Positions 8,540 to 16,358 are shown, counted from the first letter of the stretch. The stretch is 64,000 nucleotides of DNA from Microthrixaceae bacterium (GCA_020637215.1 JACJWI010000001.1:806001-870000); one strand, 5' to 3'. Made by a program: numbers and translations. Notes: a model not told the origin generated them from the letters alone.

Positions 8540-10678
8540 CACGGCCTCGGGTTCCGGGTCGGGCTCGGGGCCCGGGTCCCGCTCGGCCGAGGCCGCCGTC
8601 ACCGTGGCGACGGCCCGCTCCAGCACGGCGTCGTCGGCGGCAGGGTCCTGGTGGGTGCGGTCGATGGCCAGGTTGGCCACACCGTGTCGGCGCGCCGCCC
8701 AGGCCAGGAACCGGTCACGGCCCCGGAAGGCGAGCCCGCCCAGCCCGTCGGGCATGGACAGCAGCACGACCAGCACGCCCAGACCGGTGGCCAGGAACGA
8801 CCACGGTGCCGGCAGCAGCCACTGGGCGCCACGCTGGTACACGGCCCCGATGACCGCCCCGGCCAGCGAGCCCAGACCTCCGATGACGGTGGCGACGAAC
8901 ACGTCGAGGGACTGATCCGGTCCGTAGGTGACGTCGCGGAACGCCCCCTGGCTGATCACGAGCACCACCCCCGCCACCGCGGCCACGGTGCCGGAGACGG
9001 CGAAGGCGGTCAGCTTGGCCCGGATGGTGGAGATCCCGTAGACGGTGGCGCCGGCCTCGTTGTCGCGCAGGGCGATCAGGACCCGGCCGGTGCGGCTGTT
9101 GCGGATGCCGCCCAACGCCAGGACCGACAGGGCCAGGACCGCGAGCGCGAAGTAGTAGATCCGCAGCGGTGTGTCGAGCTCGATTCGACCGAGAAGGGCG
9201 GGACGGGGGAACGATCCCCGGGGGATCCAGTCGGCGATCTTGTTGGAGAAGACCCAGTCCGACGCGGCGAGCGACAGGGCCAGGGTGGTGATGGCCAGGT
9301 ACATCCCGCGGAGGCGCAGCGCGGGGAGCCCGACGAGCACGGCGACGACAGCACCGACGACGCCGGCGAGAGCCATCGCGACGAGCGGGTCCCAGCCCTG
9401 TTCGACCATGGCCCAGGCGCCGACGGCCCCGCCGGCACCCACGAAGGCCATCTGGCCGAGCGACACCTGGCCGGCCCAGCCGGTGAGCACCACGATCGAT
9501 GTGCCGATGGTGGCGAACACGAGCACGACACCGGCCTTGATCTGGCCGTTGGTGCCGATCACCTGCGGGAGCCCGAGGGCCACCAGGGCCAGGAGCAGTC
9601 CTCCGGCCAGCCGAACGGCCCGGACCTCGGGCAGGCGGACCAGCGACCACGGGGTGGGGCGGACGTCGCCGCTGGTGCGCCACGACGAGGTCTGGTCCTG
9701 CTCGGCCCGGCTGGCACCCCGCCGTTCGAGCAGCAGGCTGAGGACGATGAGCCCGGCCAGGAAGGGCGTGACCAACCAGGATTCGCCCGTGTTCCAGCGG
9801 ATGCCCGACTCGAGGATGCCGAGGGCCACCGCGGTGGCGGTGATGGCGACCAGGTGGGTCATGCGTCCGACCACCAGCGCCGCCAGGGCCCGCAGGAGCA
9901 CCGACAGGCCCAGGCCGATGCCGAACGGGAGGCTGGCCACGCCGGCGGTGAGCACCACCGAGAAGAACGACAGCACCGCCGCACCGGTCCAGACCTGGGC
10001 CTCGAGCCGCCGCACCGGGATGCCGAGCAGGGCGGCCCGCTCGGCCCGCTCGGCCGACGCCCGCACCGCGACACCGGTGTCGGTGAACCTCAGCACCGAC
10101 GCGACCACCGCCAGCAGCACCGGCGCGGCGACGAGGGCGATCACATCGTTGGCGTCGAAGACCACCCCGCCGAGCTCGACCCGCAGCTCGAACGGCGTCG
10201 GCAGCGAGCGCACCGCAGGGCCCTCACCCCACAGGTCCGGCAGGGCCAGCGCGGCGAAGGCGAGCACCTGCGAGAGGCCGATGGTGGCGACGGTCAGGAT
10301 GAGGCGGGGTGAGCGGTAGAACCGACGGATGACCAGCACGTCGGCGAGCAGCCCGGTCAGCACCGCGGCGCCCAACCCGGCAGAGATGCCGAGCAGCCAC
10401 GGCCAGCCGGCCAGGGTGATGAGCAGCACCGCCAGCGTGGCCGGGAAGGCGCCGAGGTCGCCCTGGGCGAAGTTCACGACCCGGTTGGCCCTCCACACGA
10501 GCGCGAGACCGACCGCACCGAGCGCTCCGAGCAGGCCCAGGATCACGCCGGACAGGACGCCGCCGGCGGGCATGGGGAACCAGATGAGCTGGATGGCGAC
10601 GACCACGACGGCCGGACCGATCGTCCGGGCGGCCGAGCGCAGCGCGTCCCGGCCGGCCGAGGACCGCGCCGGGCTCAC
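8534..10678 (-). CDS. Fused LivH-LivM branched-chain-type ABC permease
   Basis: 714 residues. The N-terminal half (about residues 30-320) is LivH-like, with the hallmark VNFAQGDLGAF. The C-terminal half (about 350-650) is LivM-like, with GWAGQVSLGQMAFVGAGG and LRDNEAGATVYGI. Each half has 8-10 hydrophobic segments, and both permease subunits are in one chain. The last 60 residues are charged and rich in Pro and Glu. GTG at 10678 has GGGGGAGG about 5 nt upstream. It is the first gene of the uptake operon; its promoter region carries two TetR-like palindromes. The stop is joined to the next gene through the 17-bp repeat. Confidence 0.9.
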   Translation of the reverse strand: MSPARSSAGRDALRSAARTIGPAVVVVAIQLIWFPMPAGGVLSGVILGLLGALGAVGLALVWRANRVVNFAQGDLGAFPATLAVLLITLAGWPWLLGISAGLGAAVLTGLLADVLVIRRFYRSPRLILTVATIGLSQVLAFAALALPDLWGEGPAVRSLPTPFELRVELGGVVFDANDVIALVAAPVLLAVVASVLRFTDTGVAVRASAERAERAALLGIPVRRLEAQVWTGAAVLSFFSVVLTAGVASLPFGIGLGLSVLLRALAALVVGRMTHLVAITATAVALGILESGIRWNTGESWLVTPFLAGLIVLSLLLERRGASRAEQDQTSSWRTSGDVRPTPWSLVRLPEVRAVRLAGGLLLALVALGLPQVIGTNGQIKAGVVLVFATIGTSIVVLTGWAGQVSLGQMAFVGAGGAVGAWAMVEQGWDPLVAMALAGVVGAVVAVLVGLPALRLRGMYLAITTLALSLAASDWVFSNKIADWIPRGSFPRPALLGRIELDTPLRIYYFALAVLALSVLALGGIRNSRTGRVLIALRDNEAGATVYGISTIRAKLTAFAVSGTVAAVAGVVLVISQGAFRDVTYGPDQSLDVFVATVIGGLGSLAGAVIGAVYQRGAQWLLPAPWSFLATGLGVLVVLLSMPDGLGGLAFRGRDRFLAWAARRHGVANLAIDRTHQDPAADDAVLERAVATVTAASAERDPGPEPDPEPEAVR

Positions 10679-10740
10679 CCGCGCCTCCCCCGTCGTGCTG
10701 CCGACCGTCGCTGCCGCAACCGCTGCTGACCCCCTGGTCC

Positions 10741-10754
10741 TGACCGAACGGTCA
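10741..10754. promoter_or_regulatory. TetR-like operator, proximal copy
   Basis: TGACCGAACGGTCA: 6-bp perfect inverted arms (TGACCG/CGGTCA) around AA, 63 bp upstream of the permease start. It shares its 12-bp core with the palindrome at 10807-10818. TetR-family repressors commonly bind palindromes of this size. No TetR gene is in the window, so the regulator is unknown. Confidence 0.55.
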
Positions 10755-10805
10755 GGTTGACCCCCGCCCGTCGGACCCCTCGGCCGGCGTGGCGCCAGTC
10801 ACACT

Positions 10806-10819
10806 AGACCGAACGGTCA
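10806..10819. promoter_or_regulatory. TetR-like operator, distal copy, next to a possible -10 box
   Basis: The core GACCGAACGGTC (10807-10818) is identical to the proximal copy. On the minus strand TAGTGT follows directly (10806-10801) and fits the TAnnnT form of a -10 hexamer, which would put the operator between -35 and -10. It lies in the 206-bp gap between the acyl-AMP ligase and the permease. Apart from the two palindromes and the ribosome-binding site nothing else stands out in that gap. Confidence 0.5.
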
Positions 10820-10884
10820 AGTGCAGGGCCGACCCGACGCGGGCGACCGACGGCGGCAGCGACGGCGGATCGACCGCGGTGGGA

Positions 10885-12558
10885 TCAGGGACGCTCGAGG
10901 CGGTCGAGCTCGTCGGCCAGGTACTGGAGCCGACACGCCGAGCGCTGCAATTTGCCCGACGACGTCTTGGGCACCGAGCCCGGCTGCACGAGGACGACCT
11001 CCTTGGGCGGCAGGCCGACGGCGTCGGTGGCGACCCGGGTGATCTCACGCTCGAGCTCGTCGCCGGCAGCCTTGGCCTCGGCGACCACGATCACGTTCTG
11101 GGCGCCCTGGCGACCCTCGATCCCGAAGGCGATCACGTTGCCGGTGCGCACCCCCTCCACCTCGCCCACGACCTTCTCGATGTCCTGCGGGTAGATGTTG
11201 CGCCCGCCGACGATGATCACGTCCTTGATCCGGCCGCAGATCACCAGCTCGCCGCCGACGGTGTAGGCCAGGTCGCCGGTGTTGAGCCACCCGTCGGTGA
11301 TCAGCTCCGCCGTCGCGTCGGGCTGGTTGTAGTACCCGGTGGTCAGCGAGTTGCCGGCGATCCGCAGCTCACCGACCCGTCGGTCGCCGCACTCCTCACC
11401 GGTCCGGGGGTCGCGGATAGAGATCTCGAGGCCCGGCACCGGACGGCCCAGCAGCGCGAGCTCGACCGCGCCCTCGGTGTCGGAGTCGACCGGGACCGCC
11501 TTCTGGTCCCGCTCGAGCGCGGCACGGTCGACGATGTCGGTGATCAGGCCCTTGCCCGGGGTGGGGAAGCACCCTGCGATGCACACCTCGGCCATGCCGA
11601 AGGCCGGGAACGCCACGCCGGGCTCCAGCCCGAAGCGCTCCCCCGCCTCCAGGAACCGCCGGAACGTGGGGGCGTCGATGGGCTCGGCGCCGTTGAGGAA
11701 CATCCGCACCTGCGACAGGTCCAGGTCCTCGTCGGTGCGCTTGAGAGCGCGGGTGGCCAACGCGTACGAGAAGTTCGGACCGGCCGACGCGGTGCCGTGG
11801 AACTGGCTCAGCCACCGCATCCAGCGGATCGGCTTGGCCAGGAAGTCCTGGGGCGCGCCCTGCACCAGGTTGGTGTCGCGGGTCATCGGGATGGTCAGCA
11901 ACCCGACCAGACCCATGTCGTGGTAGAGGGGCAGCCAGCTGACGATCACCTCGTCGTGGCTGAGCTCGGCGGAGATCCACGCTCCGTCGAGGTTGTGGCA
12001 GATGTTCTGGTGCGGGAGCATCACCCCCTTCGGCTCGGAGGTGGAGCCGGAGGTGAACTGCAGGATGGCCAGCGAGGACGGGTCGTCGGCGGGACGCACG
12101 TAGTCCTCGGCCGTGGGGCCGTCGGCGACGAACAGCTCGTCGAGCCCGATGAAGGGCGGATCCCCCTCGACCGGTTCGACGAACGCGGCCAGCTGGCTGT
12201 CGATGACGACGACCTTGGAGTCCGAACGCCGGATCCGGGTGCGGGTCTGCTCGATGAACTGGTCGAGCGCCCCCATCCGCATGGGCAGCGGCATGGTGAC
12301 GAGGGCACCGCCGGTCAGCCAGATCGCCTGGATGGCGGTCACCAGCCGACGCGTGGTCGGACCCAGCAGGGCGACGTGATCGCCGGGGCCGACACCACGG
12401 GCCTGCAGCGCGGCGGCCACGGCGCGGGCCTCGGCGTGCAGCTGACCCCAGGTGAGGGTGGTGTGGTCGTCGCCGTCGACGAAGGTCACCTTTCCGCCGC
12501 CGTGCTCGGCGACGGACTCGATGCGGGAGATCAGGGACAGCTCGTTCGACAGCACGTT
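10885..12558 (-). CDS. Fatty-acyl-AMP ligase (ANL superfamily)
   Basis: 557 residues from the chosen start. Adenylate-forming enzyme: ATP-binding loop LQFTSGSTSEPKGV, then AFGMAEVC, GWLNTGDLAY, and the hinge/C-terminal GRIKDVIIVGGRNIYPQDIE with the terminal catalytic lysine region SSGKLQR. The overall sequence resembles fatty-acyl-AMP ligases of actinobacteria, which activate acyl chains for polyketide or lipid assembly rather than forming free acyl-CoA; the substrate is unknown. GTG at 12558 is preferred because GAGGAG lies about 12 nt upstream and homology-like sequence starts there. An in-frame GTG at 12615 would add 19 residues. It lies upstream of the uptake operon on the same strand but 206 bp away with an intervening promoter region, so separate transcription is likely. 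Confidence 0.88.
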   Translation of the reverse strand, partial: NVLSNELSLISRIESVAEHGGGKVTFVDGDDHTTLTWGQLHAEARAVAAALQARGVGPGDHVALLGPTTRRLVTAIQAIWLTGGALVTMPLPMRMGALDQFIEQTRTRIRRSDSKVVVIDSQLAAFVEPVEGDPPFIGLDELFVADGPTAEDYVRPADDPSSLAILQFTSGSTSEPKGVMLPHQNICHNLDGAWISAELSHDEVIVSWLPLYHDMGLVGLLTIPMTRDTNLVQGAPQDFLAKPIRWMRWLSQFHGTASAGPNFSYALATRALKRTDEDLDLSQVRMFLNGAEPIDAPTFRRFLEAGERFGLEPGVAFPAFGMAEVCIAGCFPTPGKGLITDIVDRAALERDQKAVPVDSDTEGAVELALLGRPVPGLEISIRDPRTGEECGDRRVGELRIAGNSLTTGYYNQPDATAELITDGWLNTGDLAYTVGGELVICGRIKDVIIVGGRNIYPQDIEKVVGEVEGVRTGNVIAFGIEGRQGAQNVIVVAEAKAAGDELEREITRVATDAVGLPPKEVVLVQPGSVPKTSSGKLQRSACRLQYLADELDRLERP

Positions 12559-12629
12559 TCGTTCGACTCCTCGGATGACGAGAAGGTTACGACCGTCGCT
12601 GGCGCCGGTCGTCACGACCTCTCGCGGGC

Positions 12630-12668
12630 GGTCTCAGGGGACGGTCTCAGGGGACGATCTCACGGGAC
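12630..12668. repeat. 13-bp tandem repeat, three copies, across the leuS stop codon
   Basis: Units at 12630-12642, 12643-12655 (identical, ggtctcaggggac) and 12656-12668 (three differences). On the leuS strand each unit contains TGA. The first is the real leuS stop (12662-12660). As the unit is 13 bp, the three TGAs fall in three different frames. Confidence 0.9.
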
Positions 12669-15233
12669 GATGTTGACCAGCTTCGGCGGTCGGACGATGA
12701 CCTTGCGGGGCTCGGCGTCACCGAGCTGGGTCCGGACCTTCTCCGACGCCAGGGCGAGGGCCCGACACGTCTCCTCGTCCGCGTCCGCGGGCACCTCGAT
12801 GCGGTCCCGGACCTTGCCCGCGACCTGCACGACCATGGTCACCGCGTCCTCGACGAGCAGGTCGGCGTCCGGGACCGGCCACGGCTCCTCGTGCACGTGG
12901 CGGCCGGGAGCTCCCGAGGCGGCGCCGCGCCGCGACCACAGCTCGGCGGTGATGTGCGGAGCGGCCGGGGCGAGCAGCAGCAGCAGGGCGTCGACCGCGT
13001 CGGCGACGACCTGCCCGTGGGCGCCGGCGTCGGACTGCACGTAGCGGTACAGGTCGTTGAGGAACGCCATCGCCTTGGCGACCGCCACGTTGTAGGACCA
13101 CCGCTCGAAGGCATCGGTCACGTCGGCGATCAGCCGGTGCGTGGCCTTGACGACGGCGACGTCCGCGTCGCTGCGATCGCCGTCGCGGGTGGCGGCGAGC
13201 AGGTCGGATCCGGGCACGGCCAGGCGCCACAGCCGGTTGAGGAACCGGGCGCAACCGTCCAGGCCGAAGTCCTCCCAGTCGACGTCCTCCTCGGGCGGCT
13301 TGACCGCCAGGTGCGCCAGGCGCAGCGTGTCGGCACCCAGGGTGTCGATGATCTCCTCGGGTGCGACCAGGTTCCCCTTGGACTTGGACATCTTGGTGCC
13401 GTCGAGGCGGATCATGCCCTGGGTGAACAGCCGGGTGAACGGCTCGCGCAGCGCGGCGGGGGCGACGCCCAGGTCCGACAGCGCCTTGGTGAAGAAGCGG
13501 GCGTACATCAGGTGCAGCACGGCGTGCTCGGCCCCGCCGATGTACTGGTCGACCGGCATCCAGTCCTGCACCGCCTCCTTGGAGAACGGGGCGTCCACGC
13601 TCCACGGGTCGCAGAAGCGCAGGAAGTACCACGACGAGTCGACGAAGGTGTCCATCGTGTCGGTCTCGCGGGTGGCGGGGCCGCCGCAGTCGGGGCACGT
13701 GGTGTGCAGGAACCCCTCGTGGAAGCGCAGCGGCGACTGTCCGGTGGGGCGGAACTCGACGTCGTCGGGCGCGAGCACGGGCAGTTCGTCGAGCGGGACG
13801 GGTCGGGGCCCGCAGGCCTCGCAGTACACGATCGGGATCGGACATCCCCAGAACCGCTGGCGGCTCACCAGCCAGTCCCGGAGCCGGAAGTTGACGGTGC
13901 GCTCGCCGTGCCGGGCCTCTTCGAGCCAGGCGATCGCGGCGTCCTTGGCCGCCGCGACCTCGACCCCGTTGAGGTCCGGACCGGGGACGGCATCGGGATC
14001 GACCGGCGAGTTCACGTGGAGGCCCGGCCCGGAGTACGCCTCGCCGTCCCAGCCGTCGGGACGTTCGACGGTCTCGACGATCGGGATGCCGAACGCGGTG
14101 GCGAAGTCCCAGTCGCGCTGGTCCTCGCCCGGCACCGCCATCACCGCGCCGGTGCCGTAGGTGGCCAGCACGTAGTCGGCCAGGTAGATCGGCACCGGGG
14201 TCCCCGTGAAGGGGTTGAGGGCGTAGGCACCGGTGGCGCAGCCCCGGTCCGCGAGGGCGCCCTCGGCCGAGAGGCGGTCGATCTCGGCGGTGTTGCGGAC
14301 CCGCTCCACGAACGCGTCGACCTCGGCGCGCCGCTCCGCGGTGGTGATGACCTCGACGAGCGGGTGCTCGGGGGCGAGCACGCAGAACGTCATTCCGTAG
14401 CTGGTGTCGGGTCGGGTGGTGAACACCCGGACGCTGGCGACACCGGGAAGGTCGGCGCGCGCCGAGCCGTCGGCGTCGACGACGGCCATCTCGAACTCGG
14501 CGCCCTCGGAGCGGCCGATCCAGTTGCGCTGCTGGGTGACGACCCGCTCGGGCCACTGGACCAGCTCGAGGTCGTCGAGGAGCTGCTGGGCGTAGTCGGT
14601 GATCCGCAGGTACCACTGCTCGAGGTCGCGCCGCTCGACCGCGTCGCCGGAGCGCTCGCAGCGCCCGTCGACGACCTGCTCGTTGGCGAGCACGGTCTGG
14701 CATCCCGGACACCAGTTGACCGGCGCCGCCTTGCGGTAGGCCAGGCCGGCCTCGAACAACTTCAGGAAGATCCACTGGGACCAGTGGATGTACTCGGGGC
14801 TGTGGCTGCGCACCTCGCGGCGCCAGTCGTAGACGCCTCCGATGCGGGTGATCGAGCTGCGCAGCATCTCGATGCGCTCGTCGGTGAAGGTACGGGGGTG
14901 CACCCCGGTGTTGATCGCCGCGTTCTCGGCGGGCAGCCCGAAGCTGTCGAAGCCCATCGGCGACAGCACCGCCTCGCCCTGCATGGTGCGGTAGCGGGTG
15001 AGGAGGTCGCCGAAGGTGTAGTTGCGGACGTGGCCCATGTGCGCCGCACCGGAGGGGTACGGGTACATGCACAGCACGTAGCTGCGCGGGCGGGGGTCGT
15101 CGTTGTCGACTTCGTAGGTGCCGCGCTCACGCCAGTGCGACTGCCAGCGCGGTTCGATCTCCTGGGGGCGGTAGGGGTCGATCGTCGGCGCGTCGGGGGC
15201 GCCCGAGGGGCCGGCGCTGGCAGCTTCGGACAT
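12660..15233 (-). CDS. leuS: Leucyl-tRNA synthetase
   Basis: 857 residues, the usual length for a bacterial LeuRS. The class I signature HMGH is at residues 65-68 and KMSKS at 614-618. The zinc-ribbon-like WCPGCQTVLANEQV and the CP1 editing domain (TTRPDT near 272, GTGAVMAVPGEDQRDWDF near 360) are present, followed by the anticodon-binding helical domain and the C-terminal domain ending KLVNIVP. It charges tRNA-Leu and edits mischarged products. The ATG at 15233 is preceded by TAGTCT at 7 nt and no ribosome-binding site, so a leaderless mRNA is likely. The stop codon sits in a 13-bp tandem repeat. It is divergent from tRNA-Ala. Confidence 0.98.
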   Translation of the reverse strand: MSEAASAGPSGAPDAPTIDPYRPQEIEPRWQSHWRERGTYEVDNDDPRPRSYVLCMYPYPSGAAHMGHVRNYTFGDLLTRYRTMQGEAVLSPMGFDSFGLPAENAAINTGVHPRTFTDERIEMLRSSITRIGGVYDWRREVRSHSPEYIHWSQWIFLKLFEAGLAYRKAAPVNWCPGCQTVLANEQVVDGRCERSGDAVERRDLEQWYLRITDYAQQLLDDLELVQWPERVVTQQRNWIGRSEGAEFEMAVVDADGSARADLPGVASVRVFTTRPDTSYGMTFCVLAPEHPLVEVITTAERRAEVDAFVERVRNTAEIDRLSAEGALADRGCATGAYALNPFTGTPVPIYLADYVLATYGTGAVMAVPGEDQRDWDFATAFGIPIVETVERPDGWDGEAYSGPGLHVNSPVDPDAVPGPDLNGVEVAAAKDAAIAWLEEARHGERTVNFRLRDWLVSRQRFWGCPIPIVYCEACGPRPVPLDELPVLAPDDVEFRPTGQSPLRFHEGFLHTTCPDCGGPATRETDTMDTFVDSSWYFLRFCDPWSVDAPFSKEAVQDWMPVDQYIGGAEHAVLHLMYARFFTKALSDLGVAPAALREPFTRLFTQGMIRLDGTKMSKSKGNLVAPEEIIDTLGADTLRLAHLAVKPPEEDVDWEDFGLDGCARFLNRLWRLAVPGSDLLAATRDGDRSDADVAVVKATHRLIADVTDAFERWSYNVAVAKAMAFLNDLYRYVQSDAGAHGQVVADAVDALLLLLAPAAPHITAELWSRRGAASGAPGRHVHEEPWPVPDADLLVEDAVTMVVQVAGKVRDRIEVPADADEETCRALALASEKVRTQLGDAEPRKVIVRPPKLVNIVP

Positions 15234-15240
15234 GGGCGGC

Positions 15241-15246
15241 AGACTA
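15241..15246 (-). promoter_or_regulatory. Putative -10 box of leuS (leaderless)
   Basis: On the minus strand TAGTCT ends 7 nt before the leuS ATG, which would place the transcription start at or next to the start codon. No Shine-Dalgarno sequence is visible. Confidence 0.5.
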
Positions 15247-15324
15247 CCGACGGCACCGAGGCTGCCCGGAACCGACGCCGAACCGTCGTGGTCCGGTCGA
15301 TTCGCGACACCCGCGCCGGCCGAC

Positions 15325-15330
15325 TACAGT
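15325..15330 (+). promoter_or_regulatory. Putative -10 box of tRNA-Ala
   Basis: TACAGT lies 11 nt upstream of the first tRNA base and fits TAnnnT. TTCGCG, 18 bp further upstream, is a poor -35. Confidence 0.4.
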
Positions 15331-15341
15331 GTCGCCCTCAC

Positions 15342-15414
15342 GGGGCCGTAGCTCAGTTGGGAGAGCGCTTCCATGGCATGGAAGAGGTCGTGGGTTCAAT
15401 TCCCATCGGCTCCA
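15342..15414 (+). tRNA. tRNA-Ala, anticodon GGC
   Basis: A 73-nt cloverleaf. Acceptor GGGGCCG pairs with CGGCTCC and includes the G3-U70 wobble that is the alanine identity element; discriminator is A. The anticodon stem CTTCC/GGAAG encloses the loop ATGGCAT, giving GGC, which reads GCC alanine codons. T-loop TTCAATT. CCA is not encoded. It is followed by a small hairpin at 15431-15446 and then vapC on the other strand. Confidence 0.97.
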
Positions 15415-15430
15415 CTCCGGGGTCTGTCGG

Positions 15431-15446
15431 CGTCCCGCACGGGACG
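15431..15446 (+). terminator. Hairpin downstream of tRNA-Ala
   Basis: CGTCCCG (15431-15437) and CGGGACG (15440-15446) form a 7-bp stem with a 2-nt CA loop, 17 nt after the tRNA. No T-run. Possible terminator for the tRNA and, from the other side, for vapBC. Confidence 0.45.
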
Positions 15447-15517
15447 TCGACATCCGTAGAACCTTCTCCAGCACTGGGATGTCGTCTCCCGACGGCCGAG
15501 GCTGCCCGGATCACCGA

Positions 15518-15928
15518 TCAGGGCAGCAGGTCGAACGCGTCCCGGTGCGTTGGTCGCACCACGCCGAAGTGACGATGGTCCAGAGTGGCCACGGTCGACT
15601 GGTCGAGACGCTCCGCCAGAGCGATCACGCTCGCGTCGGTGCCGCCGAGTGGCAGGTCCCGGTAGTCCTCGACGAGCTGGTGGATCCGTACCCAATCGGA
15701 CTGCACAAGATCCGCGACGTGAACCTCGCCCTGGGCGATCGCCTGGAAGAGCAAGGCCTCGGGTCCGGCGCCGAGCTCCCGACTGATCAGGTAGGACGCC
15801 TCGGCAATGACCAGCCCGGTCGTGACGATCGGGCCCGCCGGGCTGGCGAGCAGCGCCGCACACGGCTCGTGCGCCGGGTCTGATAGGTCGGCAGCGGCGA
15901 CCAGGACGCCGGTGTCGACGACGAGCAC
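15518..15928 (-). CDS. vapC: VapC-type PIN-domain toxin
   Basis: 136 residues, typical for VapC ribonucleases. The conserved PIN acidic residues are present: Asp5 (VVDTGVL), Glu43 (IAEASYL), Asp98 (GTDASVIALAERL) and Asp117 (TLDHRHF). VapC toxins cleave tRNA or rRNA when freed from their antitoxin; this one's target is unknown. GTG at 15928 follows the antitoxin stop by 2 nt, so the pair is one translationally coupled unit with the antitoxin first. It sits next to tRNA-Ala and a duplicated palindrome, a setting that suggests acquisition as a small island. Confidence 0.88.
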   Translation of the reverse strand: MLVVDTGVLVAAADLSDPAHEPCAALLASPAGPIVTTGLVIAEASYLISRELGAGPEALLFQAIAQGEVHVADLVQSDWVRIHQLVEDYRDLPLGGTDASVIALAERLDQSTVATLDHRHFGVVRPTHRDAFDLLP

Positions 15929-15930
15929 CG

Positions 15931-16158
15931 TCAGGATCGGCCGAAGCCGTCCGCGAGCAGCTCGTCGACCTTGTCCGAGATGCCGTCCTTCGACGCACCC
16001 GAGCCGATGAACGCCAGGTTCGGCTTCGACTCCGCGCGGTCGGACGGCAGCGTCCCAGCGAACTCGACGAGCAGCTCGTCGAACGAGATCCCCCGACGCT
16101 CCGCCTCTGCGCGCAACCGCGAGAGCGCTTCGTCCGGGAGGTCGACGGTGATGGTCAC
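15931..16158 (-). CDS. vapB: VapB-type antitoxin (ribbon-helix-helix)
   Basis: 75 residues. The N-terminus VTITVDLPDEALSRLRAEAERR is a ribbon-helix-helix DNA-binding arm and helix. The C-terminal third (SGASKDGISDKVDELLADGF) is a typical VapC-neutralising tail. The GTG at 16158 is chosen because the fold starts there and TATCCT lies 6 nt upstream, consistent with a leaderless start; the frame is open upstream through the palindromic repeat but that part looks non-coding. It probably autorepresses the pair, perhaps through the neighbouring palindromes. Confidence 0.8.
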   Translation of the reverse strand: MTITVDLPDEALSRLRAEAERRGISFDELLVEFAGTLPSDRAESKPNLAFIGSGASKDGISDKVDELLADGFGRS

Positions 16159-16164
16159 CTCGTC

Positions 16165-16170
16165 AGGATA
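16165..16170 (-). promoter_or_regulatory. Putative -10 box of vapBC (leaderless)
   Basis: On the minus strand TATCCT ends 6 nt before the vapB GTG. No Shine-Dalgarno sequence is present. Confidence 0.45.
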
Positions 16171-16200
16171 CGCCGAGGTGGTCGCGTTGGTCCCCCGTAC

Positions 16201-16320
16201 TCGACGAGCGCCACCGAACTTGTAGGCCACAGGTCGCCACTGCGACCACGAGCTACAAGTTCGACGAGCGCCACCGAACTTGTAGGCCACAGGTCGCCAC
16301 AGCGACCACGAGCTACAAGT
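16201..16320. repeat. 60-bp palindromic element, perfect tandem duplication but for one base
   Basis: Two adjacent 60-bp copies (16201-16260 and 16261-16320) differ only at 16241 (T) versus 16301 (A). Each copy holds nested inverted repeats: outer arms CGAACTTGTAG (16215-16225) and CTACAAGTTCG (16253-16263), inner arms GGTCGC (16232-16237) and GCGACC (16242-16247) around a 4-nt loop. The single difference falls in that loop, so both stems are intact. It lies between vapB and the small membrane protein and makes up most of the 200-bp gap. Repetitive extragenic palindrome, operator array or mobile palindrome are all possible. Confidence 0.95.
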
Positions 16321-16358
16321 TCGACAGGCGACGGTCCGGCTGCGATAGAAATCGGTCC

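Noticed and set aside
12891..15572. 893-codon plus-strand frame opposite leuS, running through tRNA-Ala
   Set aside because: Antisense shadow of leuS; it also reads through a tRNA gene, which excludes it as a real product.
16201..16320. Possible CRISPR array
   Set aside because: Only two 60-bp units directly abut with no variable spacers; it is a tandem duplication of a palindrome. No cas genes are present.
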